From positions 1-13,446 of the forward strand of contig JAEWCJ010000341.1 in assembly GCA_023390695.1 (NCBI GenBank): a stretch of 13,446 nucleotides of DNA. Direction: 5' to 3'. The position numbers were made by a program, and so were the translations under genes. Each line of letters opens with the position of its first letter. The first letter of the stretch is position 1. Below the pieces are notes generated by a model. That model was not told the origin of the DNA and did no database searches. It saw nothing but the letters and a program-made list of their open reading frames with translations. This DNA comes from Pseudomonadota bacterium. Lineage in GTDB: Bacteria; Pseudomonadota; Alphaproteobacteria; Rhizobiales; Xanthobacteraceae. Positions 1 through 5,462 of this stretch are shown piece by piece.

Positions 1-356
1 GCGGCATGAAGCAGCGCGTGGCGATCGCCCGCGTGCTGGCGAACGACGCTGAGATGGTGCTGATGGACGAGCCTTTCGGCGCCCTGGATGCTATGACCCG
101 CGAGCGGTTGCAGGACGAATTGCTGGATATCTGGCAGCGCACCGGGCTGACCGTGCTGTTCGTCACCCATTCCATCGAGGAGGCCATTTTCCTTGCGGAC
201 CGCGTTGTGGTGATGTCGCCGGGCCCCGGCCGCATCGAAAGCGAGATGCGGATCGAGCTGCCGCGGCCACGCGACGTGATGTCGGCGGCTTTCAACGAGA
301 TCCGGCGAGAATTGTCGCAAAAACTCCATAGCCATCACGGGCGCAAAGCGGCATAG
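1..356 (+). CDS. ABC transporter ATP-binding protein, nitrate/sulfonate/taurine type (3' part)
   Basis: This is the C-terminal part of an ABC transporter ATPase that begins outside the window; the visible frame is about 117 codons and ends in TAG at 354-356. It starts inside the ABC signature ([13 protein letters not shown]), followed by Walker B with the catalytic glutamate ([13 protein letters not shown], which includes the D-loop) and the H-loop histidine ([16 protein letters not shown]). The sequence around the H-loop and the following '[11 protein letters not shown]' are typical of the SsuB/TauB/NrtD family, which powers uptake of sulfonates, taurine, nitrate or related small solutes from the cytoplasmic face of the inner membrane. 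The substrate cannot be told from this fragment. The permease and binding protein are presumably to the left. A strong hairpin follows the stop codon. The family call is secure; the substrate is not. Confidence 0.93.
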   Translation, partial: GMKQRVAIARVLANDAEMVLMDEPFGALDAMTRERLQDELLDIWQRTGLTVLFVTHSIEEAIFLADRVVVMSPGPGRIESEMRIELPRPRDVMSAAFNEIRRELSQKLHSHHGRKAA

Positions 357-358
357 AA

Positions 359-391
359 TGTCGGCAAGCCCCGCAAAGCGGGCGGCCGACA
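359..391 (+). terminator. Stem-loop after the ABC ATPase gene, possible terminator
   Basis: A 7-bp perfect outer stem (TGTCGGC at 359-365 with GCCGACA at 385-391) encloses an inner stem CCCGC/GCGGG (370-374 and 378-382) with an AAA loop. It begins 3 bases after the ATPase stop codon, as expected for an intrinsic terminator, but no T-rich run follows. Termination is therefore uncertain; it could instead protect the 3' end of the upstream message or reduce read-through into the hydrolase gene at 422. Confidence 0.4.
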
Positions 392-421
392 ACATGCCCG
401 AGGTTTCGCCCAAGGTTTGCT

Positions 422-1255
422 ATGAACGACGAGATATGGCGCGGGATGACCCGTGCGGAGCTGGACGCCGCCTATAACAACACCGCCGCCGTCAAGCACA
501 GCGCCGCAACGCTCGCCGAATGGAACCGGCGCAGCGCCGAATTGCGAGCCGCGCATCCCGAGACTCTCAATCTGGCGTACGGGCCGAAACTGCGTAACAA
601 GATCGATCTGTTCCGCTGCGGCAAATCCGGCGCGCCGCTTCTTGTGTTCATCCATGGCGGCTACTGGCAGCGCAATTCCAAGGAGATTTTCTCCTGCATG
701 GCGGAAGGGCCGCTGGCGCAGGGTTTCGATGTCGCGGTCGTCGGCTATACGCTGGCCCCGGACGCAACGCTGACAGAGATCGTGGCGGAAACGCATGCGG
801 CGATCCGCTGGCTGCGCCAGGAAGGGCCGCGGCATGGTGTCGGCACTGGGTTGCTTGTGGTGTCGGGCTGGTCGGCGGGCGGCCATTTGACGGCCATGGC
901 GATGACGCTGGATGAGGTCGACGCCGGTTTTCCCATCAGCGGCGTGTTCGATATCGAGCCCTGCTGGCTCAATTACCTGAACGACAAGCTGCACCTGACG
1001 GAACGCGACGTGGAGGCATTGAGCCCCATCCGCCATTTGCCGAAAGACGCCAAGCCGATGACGATCGCCTATGGCGCGTCGGAACTACCGGAACTGCAGC
1101 GGCAATCTCGGGACTACGCCAAGGCGCGCGGAGAGGCAGGCCTTCCGACCCGTCTTCTGGTGCTCTCCGCGCACGATCACTTTTCGATTCTGGAAGAGCT
1201 GATCAAGCCGGATGGCAAGCTCACCTCGGCCCTGTTCCGCCTGACCTATACCTGA
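422..1255 (+). CDS. Alpha/beta hydrolase, kynurenine-formamidase-like
   Basis: A 277-residue cytoplasmic alpha/beta hydrolase of the N-formylkynurenine formamidase/esterase type. The oxyanion-hole motif HGGYW is at residues 78-82, the nucleophile elbow G-W-S-A-G-G has Ser151, and the catalytic His is most likely His253 in 'AHDHFS'. The acid is likely Glu221 in 'GASELPEL', a position where relatives have Asp or Glu. There is no signal peptide. Length fits the family (about 260-290 residues). The ATG at 422 has a modest ribosome site (CAAGG) 6 bases upstream. It follows the ABC ATPase on the same strand by 65 bp and converges on the oxidoreductase gene with only 5 bp between the stop codons. 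No other tryptophan-catabolic gene is visible, so true formamidase activity on formylkynurenine is not supported; an amide or ester hydrolase for another substrate is equally possible. Confidence 0.85.
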   Translation: MNDEIWRGMTRAELDAAYNNTAAVKHSAATLAEWNRRSAELRAAHPETLNLAYGPKLRNKIDLFRCGKSGAPLLVFIHGGYWQRNSKEIFSCMAEGPLAQGFDVAVVGYTLAPDATLTEIVAETHAAIRWLRQEGPRHGVGTGLLVVSGWSAGGHLTAMAMTLDEVDAGFPISGVFDIEPCWLNYLNDKLHLTERDVEALSPIRHLPKDAKPMTIAYGASELPELQRQSRDYAKARGEAGLPTRLLVLSAHDHFSILEELIKPDGKLTSALFRLTYT

Positions 1256-1260
1256 TCCGG

Positions 1261-2238
1261 TCAGAGCGGAATTTTCACGGTCTGGCCGCTGTCGGAGGAT
1301 TTTACGATCGTTTCCAGCACGGCGACCCCGTTGACGATTTCCGCCGGATCGATCACCGAGGCCTTGCCTTGCGACGCGGCCTGCGCGAATTCCTCAAGTA
1401 CCGCGCGCTCCTTGTCAGCTCTGACAAGTTCGATGCGCTTCGGTTCGCCCTCCAGACCGGCCACCACCAGATCGGCATCGCCGCGCGATTCCATCCACCC
1501 CTTGCTGCCGAAGATGTGCAGCCGCCAGATTTCGCCGGTGGCGTGCAGCGTGGTGAGTTGTCCTGTCACGCCGGAATTGAATGTCAGCAGGGCGGTGGTC
1601 ACGTCGTCGACATCGACCGCGAGCACGCGGCGTTTGCTGACGGCGCTGACGCTCTGCACCAGCCCGCCGAAATGAATCATGCAATCGAGCGCGTGCACGC
1701 CACGCGCAGTCATTGCGCCGGCAGGTGATTCGGCGCGCGTCGCGCGCCAGGTGCCTTCCTTCATACGATAACCGGAGGGGCCTGAAAACTGCGCCTCGAT
1801 ATGCAACACCTCGCCGATGTCGCCGGCGGCAATGCGGCGGCGCATCTCGATCACGGCCGGCGCGTGGCGCCGGTTGAATCCCACACCGAGGGTGACGCCG
1901 GCTTTGGCGCAGGCGGCGACGGATTCTTCCGCGTCGCGCCGGGTGAGCGCGAATGGCTTCTCGACAAACACGTGCTTGCCGGCCTTTGCGGCAGCGACAA
2001 TCTGGCGGGGATGATGCGAATGTGGAGTCGCCAGCACCAGGGCATCGAGGGCCGCGTCTGCCAAGGCCTCTTCGTCGCGTTCAAACAGCCGTAGGCCGAG
2101 TTTGTCCGCCTGCTCCTTGTGCTTGGCGGCGTCGCGCGTGATGACGGCATCGAACCGGATATGTGTGCTTTTGTTCTGCACGGACTCGACGAGCCGCGTG
2201 CCCCACATGCCGAATCCATTCAACGCCGCGCGGATCAT
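1261..2238 (-). CDS. Gfo/Idh/MocA family NAD(P)-dependent oxidoreductase
   Basis: A 325-residue dehydrogenase of the glucose-fructose/inositol dehydrogenase family, which oxidises or reduces sugars, sugar acids, cyclitols or related polyols with NAD(P). The N-terminal Rossmann fold has the dinucleotide motif G-F-G-M-W-G near residues 8-13, and the family motif E-K-P follows 'KHVFV', with the catalytic lysine. The second half is the usual alpha/beta substrate domain starting at 'GVGFNRRHAPA'. I chose the ATG at 2238 because AGGAG lies about 6 bases upstream and the protein then begins directly with the Rossmann strand; an in-frame extension of 9 codons (start at 2265) has no such support. It is the last gene of the five-gene leftward run, 73 bp after the binding-protein gene, with a perfect 12-bp hairpin between them. 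The substrate is not readable from sequence. Confidence 0.9.
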   Translation of the reverse strand: MIRAALNGFGMWGTRLVESVQNKSTHIRFDAVITRDAAKHKEQADKLGLRLFERDEEALADAALDALVLATPHSHHPRQIVAAAKAGKHVFVEKPFALTRRDAEESVAACAKAGVTLGVGFNRRHAPAVIEMRRRIAAGDIGEVLHIEAQFSGPSGYRMKEGTWRATRAESPAGAMTARGVHALDCMIHFGGLVQSVSAVSKRRVLAVDVDDVTTALLTFNSGVTGQLTTLHATGEIWRLHIFGSKGWMESRGDADLVVAGLEGEPKRIELVRADKERAVLEEFAQAASQGKASVIDPAEIVNGVAVLETIVKSSDSGQTVKIPL

Positions 2239-2268
2239 GATGTCTCCTGCCTCAGAACCGAACACAGA

Positions 2269-2296
2269 ACGAGGCGGTCCTGCGGGACCGCCTCGT
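2269..2296 (-). terminator. Perfect 12-bp stem-loop between binding-protein and dehydrogenase genes
   Basis: Positions 2269-2280 (ACGAGGCGGTCC) and 2285-2296 (GGACCGCCTCGT) form a perfect 12-bp GC-rich stem with a 4-base loop. It lies 15 bp beyond the stop codon of the binding-protein gene and 30 bp before the ATG of the dehydrogenase gene, both read leftward. On the - strand the sequence after the stem is TCTGTGTT, only moderately U-rich, so termination is probably partial. This would give high expression of the periplasmic protein and lower expression of the enzyme. Confidence 0.6.
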
Positions 2297-2311
2297 CGAG
2301 CTTGTATGGTT

Positions 2312-3277
2312 TTAGTTCGCCTTGACGCCGGCGGCCTTCACCAGCGCCTTGTTCATGTCGACTTCGTTGTGCACGAGCTTGTCGAATTCAACCGCCGTCA
2401 TTGGCATCGGATCGGCGCCGAGTTTGGTCATGCGCTCCTTGATCTCAGGCAGGTCGAGCGCCTTTTTGATCTCGGCATAGATCTTTTCCTGCACCGGTTT
2501 CGGTGTCTTGGCCGGCACGAAGACCCCGATCCAGAATTCATAATCGGAATTCGGTACGCCGGCTTCCACCGTGGTCGGAACATCCTTCAGCGCATTTGAG
2601 CGCTTGCCGCTCGACACTGCGATGGCCTTCACCTGACCCTCGTTCAGAAGCGAGCGTGCCGGCAACAAGGGGCTGAAATAGAAGTCGATGCGGTCGGCGA
2701 CGACTTCGCGCAGGGCTTCCGGGGCGCCCTTGAAGGGAACGTGGACGGCCTCGAATTTCGCGCTCAGGCGCAGACGCTCGGCGGTCAGGTGCGAGGCTGT
2801 GCCCGGACCGGCCGAGCCGTAATTCAGCGAGCCGGGCTTCGCCTTGGCCGCGTCGACCAGATCCTTGACCGTGTTGTAGCCCTTGGTCTTCGACACGATC
2901 AGGACGTTCGGCAGATTGGCGATCGGAATGATCGCCGCGAAATCGTTCAAGGTATCGAAAGGCAGGCTGGAATAGGTCGCCGGCGTCACCGTATGCGACG
3001 ACGAATTGAACAGGATCGTGTGCCCGTCCGCGTCCGCGCGGGCCACTTCGGCCATGCCGAGCGTGCCGCCGGCGCCGACCTTGTTCTCCACCACGACCGG
3101 CTGGCCGATGCTGGCCGATACCTTGTCGAATACGGCGCGGGCGATGATGTCGGTCGCGCTGCCGGGGCTGAACGGAACGACGACCTTGACCGGCTTGGTC
3201 GGCCAGGATTGTGCAAACGCCGGGCTCTGAACGGCCAACAGCGCGGCGCAGAATGCGCCAAACCACATACGCTTCAT
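2312..3277 (-). CDS. Tripartite tricarboxylate transporter substrate-binding protein (Bug/TctC family)
   Basis: A 321-residue periplasmic solute-binding protein of the Bug/TctC family, which captures carboxylates, amides or aromatic acids for TTT-type carriers. The Sec signal peptide is clear: MKRMWFG, a hydrophobic stretch, then AFA before QSWP, with cleavage near residue 22. The mature protein opens with the family pattern 'WPTKPVKVVVPFSPGSATD' and contains 'VVENKVGAGGTLG' and the ligand-loop signature 'NYGSAGPGTASHL'. The ATG at 3277 is preferred because a near-perfect ribosome site (AAGGAGG) sits just upstream; a 9-codon extension (start at 3304) would spoil the signal peptide. No TctA or TctB membrane subunit is in the window, as is common for orphan Bug proteins. 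It lies 142 bp after the dioxygenase beta gene on the same strand, and its leader can fold over the ribosome site. The position suggests it binds the substrate of the neighbouring ligase/oxygenase pathway or a breakdown product. Confidence 0.93.
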   Translation of the reverse strand: MKRMWFGAFCAALLAVQSPAFAQSWPTKPVKVVVPFSPGSATDIIARAVFDKVSASIGQPVVVENKVGAGGTLGMAEVARADADGHTILFNSSSHTVTPATYSSLPFDTLNDFAAIIPIANLPNVLIVSKTKGYNTVKDLVDAAKAKPGSLNYGSAGPGTASHLTAERLRLSAKFEAVHVPFKGAPEALREVVADRIDFYFSPLLPARSLLNEGQVKAIAVSSGKRSNALKDVPTTVEAGVPNSDYEFWIGVFVPAKTPKPVQEKIYAEIKKALDLPEIKERMTKLGADPMPMTAVEFDKLVHNEVDMNKALVKAAGVKAN

Positions 3278-3280
3278 GGA

Positions 3281-3359
3281 TTTCCTCCTTTTCGCGGGTC
3301 CCACCGCGTCTTTTTGCGCGCTGGCAGGAGCTATACGTCAGAATGCGAGAAGGAGGAAA
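3281..3359 (-). promoter_or_regulatory. Anti-Shine-Dalgarno stem in the leader of the binding-protein gene
   Basis: The ribosome site of the binding-protein gene (on the - strand AAGGAGGAAA, positions 3290-3281) has a perfect 10-base complement 60 bases upstream in the same transcript (3359-3350). After one C-A mismatch the pairing continues for four more bases (3348-3345 with 3292-3295), giving 14 of 15 matched positions. The loop (3296-3344) is 49 bases. A competing small hairpin, CGCGG/CCGCG at 3293-3297 and 3304-3308, overlaps the inner end of the long stem, so two alternative folds are possible. This is the arrangement expected for translational control by ribosome-site sequestration. 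I recognise no known riboswitch class in it. The complementarity is seen directly; the regulatory role is inferred. Confidence 0.5.
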
Positions 3360-3419
3360 GTGCCTTCGCTTGTTTCACAATGCAGAAAACGCCGGAACGA
3401 TACCCGTACGAGCTTGCCC

Positions 3420-4013
3420 TCAGATGACAATGCTGGGGTTGCGGATGCATTGGTCGCATTCCAGCAGGTTGATCTGGCGCACCTGGATTTCCCAGCGCCC
3501 GTTCTGCTCGACGTAGCGATGCCCCGCCCAGCCGGGCAGGTAGCGGGTTTCGAAACCGCGAAATTCGCAGATCTGGAAATTCGAGCGCACCATGCGGATG
3601 TTCGGCTGGCCGGTCCGGAACACTTCGACATTGCTGACCAGACGCACCGTGCGTGATTTCGGCTTCTGCGACCAGGCGAAGCCGGTGCGCAGCCGATAGA
3701 CGCGGTCCTCCATGCGGCGGCGGTCGTCGAAGGAGATGGCGATTTCCCGCCGCGGGTCGCCACCGGTGACGGTCGTCGGCGCCCAATAGACGCATTCGGG
3801 GGAAAACAATTTGAGCCAGTCTTCCAGACGGTCGGTGTCGAGCAGCCGCGCCTCTTCCTCCAGCAGGCGGCGGAACATGTCGCGCTCCGCCACGTCGGTG
3901 ACGACGAGGTCATCGCGCTGCCAGTTGGTGTAGGCCTCGATCACCTGGTCGTAGAGATCGTCGTTGATATAGAACGACGTCCGCGAGGGGTCGTGGGGCG
4001 TGTGCACGTTCAT
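3420..4013 (-). CDS. Aromatic-ring-hydroxylating dioxygenase, beta (small) subunit
   Basis: A 197-residue small subunit of a Rieske non-heme iron dioxygenase. Beta subunits have a SnoaL/NTF2-like cone fold and pack with alpha subunits in an alpha3beta3 hexamer; they carry no metal. Family traits are the early acidic/aromatic helix region (residues about 15-50), 'RLEDWLKLFSPECVYWAP' near residues 60-80, and the C-terminal beta-sheet segments 'VRLVSNVEVF' and 'GRWEIQVRQINLLECDQC'. The size is slightly above the usual 160-190 residues. The ATG at 4013 is one base away from the alpha-subunit stop (TGA-C-ATG), and GGGAG lies in the end of the alpha gene, so translation is almost certainly coupled to alpha. 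This firm pairing supports the function; the aromatic substrate is not readable from this subunit. Confidence 0.92.
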   Translation of the reverse strand: MNVHTPHDPSRTSFYINDDLYDQVIEAYTNWQRDDLVVTDVAERDMFRRLLEEEARLLDTDRLEDWLKLFSPECVYWAPTTVTGGDPRREIAISFDDRRRMEDRVYRLRTGFAWSQKPKSRTVRLVSNVEVFRTGQPNIRMVRSNFQICEFRGFETRYLPGWAGHRYVEQNGRWEIQVRQINLLECDQCIRNPSIVI

Positions 4014-4014
4014 G

Positions 4015-5388
4015 TCACGGCTCCCGCTTGATCTGGATGTTCGGCTCGGTCTGCATCAGACGCCGCCATTCCTTGATGTATTCACGCATGAACATTTCGT
4101 CCGTCGCCGGTGCCTTGATCACACCATGCTCGTCGGTGGTGATACGGCCGGGAATGTCCATGCCGCGATGCATATAGACCCATTCGTCCTCGAAGGCTGC
4201 GAGCCCGCGCTGGATCTCCTCGAAATTGGCAAGGTCGTCGACCTCGCCGAAATTCGGGAAACCTTCCTGCGTGCGCATACGAAGCGCATTGATCAGTGGC
4301 AACGCATCGCCCCACACGCCTTCGTCGTCGACGACCGCGGTGCCATACCAGATCGCGTTGGTCTCGGTGACGCTGAGCGGTTCGAAGACCTGGACGTGAT
4401 TGCCGAGAATGGAGAGGTTCGGAAAGATGTTGATGTTGACGGGTTCCGACGCGGCGAGATCGAGCGCTTCGTCCGCGCGGTCGCCCAGCCTGCGGCGGAG
4501 TTCCGCCTCGTAATGCTCCATGCCGGGATGCGGGCCTTCGATCGCCCACATCGCGCCCGGCTTGATCTCCATGTTCGGGCGCTTGTCCTTGTAGTGATGC
4601 CCGTGGCCGAAATACTTCATGTACATGGGCGCGCTGTCCGGCCGGCCCTTGTAGAAGGACATGCCCTTGTCGGCCTCCTCGACCAGCCGGTTCTCCATGT
4701 CGAGCAGTGAGCGGTGTGAGAACACGACGTGATAGCCGTCGCAGGAATTGTCGTAGGCCAGCTTCCAGTTGCCGCGATACATCAGGCGGTTGGCTTCGCA
4801 ATAGGCGACCTTGCCGCCGGGATGGCGATCGAGCCATTCGTCGAGCGGGCCTCTCACCGGGCCGAGATATTCATCGAGCGGCGGTGCATCCATGTTGAGC
4901 GTGCCGAAGATGACGCCGCGATAGGATTCGACCCGCGGCCCCTGCGCGACGTGGAATTTTGAGTCCTTGAAGTCGGTCGCGTAACCGTCGGGCCACGGCA
5001 CGTTGCGCAGCTTGCCGGTATTGTTGAAAGTCCAGCCGTGATAGGGACAGCGGAAGACGTGCGCCGATCCCTTTTCCAGGCGGCAGAGCGTTGTGCCGCG
5101 ATGCGTGCAGCGATTGTAGAGCGCGCGGATCACGCCGTCGGAATCGCGCAGCACGATGATCGGCCGCAGCCCGAGCTTGCCGGTGATGAAATCGTCGTTC
5201 TTCGGAATCTGGCTCTCATGCGCCAGATAGACCCAGACCGCGCCGAAGATATGCGTCATTTCGGCAGCGAAGATCGCAGGATCGGTATAGATCGACTGAT
5301 GCACGCGATCGTCCTGCACCAGATGATTGAAATCGTAGCCGGGGCCGTTGAAGCCGGGCCGATTGTGTCCCGCGGTCTTGTCCAGCAT
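4015..5388 (-). CDS. Rieske non-heme iron dioxygenase, alpha (large) subunit, benzoate/toluate/aniline-dioxygenase-like
   Basis: A 457-residue catalytic subunit that would insert O2 into an aromatic ring, using electrons from a reductase not encoded here. The Rieske [2Fe-2S] motif C-x-H-x17-C-x2-H is intact (Cys94, His96, Cys114, His117). The mononuclear iron site has Asp217 (bridging), His220 and His225 in 'CDGYHVVFSH', with the third ligand probably Asp384 or Asp385 in 'GEVDDLANFEE'. The N-terminal 'VWVYLAHESQIP' and the region following the Rieske centre resemble BenA/XylX-type two-component oxygenases, the group that also includes aniline dioxygenase large subunits. The usual Glu of the NWKxxxEN motif is Asp here (NWKLAYDN). 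The start at 5388 has CAGGAG 8 bases upstream. The gene follows the GS-like ligase by 74 bp and directly precedes beta. Class is certain; an arylamine substrate is inferred from the ligase. Confidence 0.95.
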   Translation of the reverse strand: MLDKTAGHNRPGFNGPGYDFNHLVQDDRVHQSIYTDPAIFAAEMTHIFGAVWVYLAHESQIPKNDDFITGKLGLRPIIVLRDSDGVIRALYNRCTHRGTTLCRLEKGSAHVFRCPYHGWTFNNTGKLRNVPWPDGYATDFKDSKFHVAQGPRVESYRGVIFGTLNMDAPPLDEYLGPVRGPLDEWLDRHPGGKVAYCEANRLMYRGNWKLAYDNSCDGYHVVFSHRSLLDMENRLVEEADKGMSFYKGRPDSAPMYMKYFGHGHHYKDKRPNMEIKPGAMWAIEGPHPGMEHYEAELRRRLGDRADEALDLAASEPVNINIFPNLSILGNHVQVFEPLSVTETNAIWYGTAVVDDEGVWGDALPLINALRMRTQEGFPNFGEVDDLANFEEIQRGLAAFEDEWVYMHRGMDIPGRITTDEHGVIKAPATDEMFMREYIKEWRRLMQTEPNIQIKREP

Positions 5389-5462
5389 GGCTCAGCTCCT
5401 GTTTCTGCGCGGTCGCATGTCCTGGCGATGCGTCGTTGTGAGCGCTGCCGGCACATGTCCCG

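Noticed and set aside
335..1036. A 233-codon open frame on the - strand
   Set aside because: It is antisense to the alpha/beta hydrolase, whose catalytic motifs are clear, and shows no motif of its own.
1252..1264. Short imperfect palindrome CTGATCCGGTCAG between convergent genes as a bidirectional terminator
   Set aside because: It is mostly the two facing stop codons, the stem would be about 4 bp, and no T-run follows on either strand.
3350..3427. Possible + strand small gene after AAGGAGG, with GTG at 3360 or ATG at 3380 (15 codons)
   Set aside because: The purine-rich stretch is too close to the GTG and too far from the ATG for normal initiation, and the peptide has no features. The stretch is better explained as the complement of the ribosome site of the binding-protein gene.
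4000..4710. A 236-codon open frame on the + strand
   Set aside because: It is antisense to the dioxygenase alpha gene, has no family motifs, and conflicts with a gene whose metal-binding residues are all intact.
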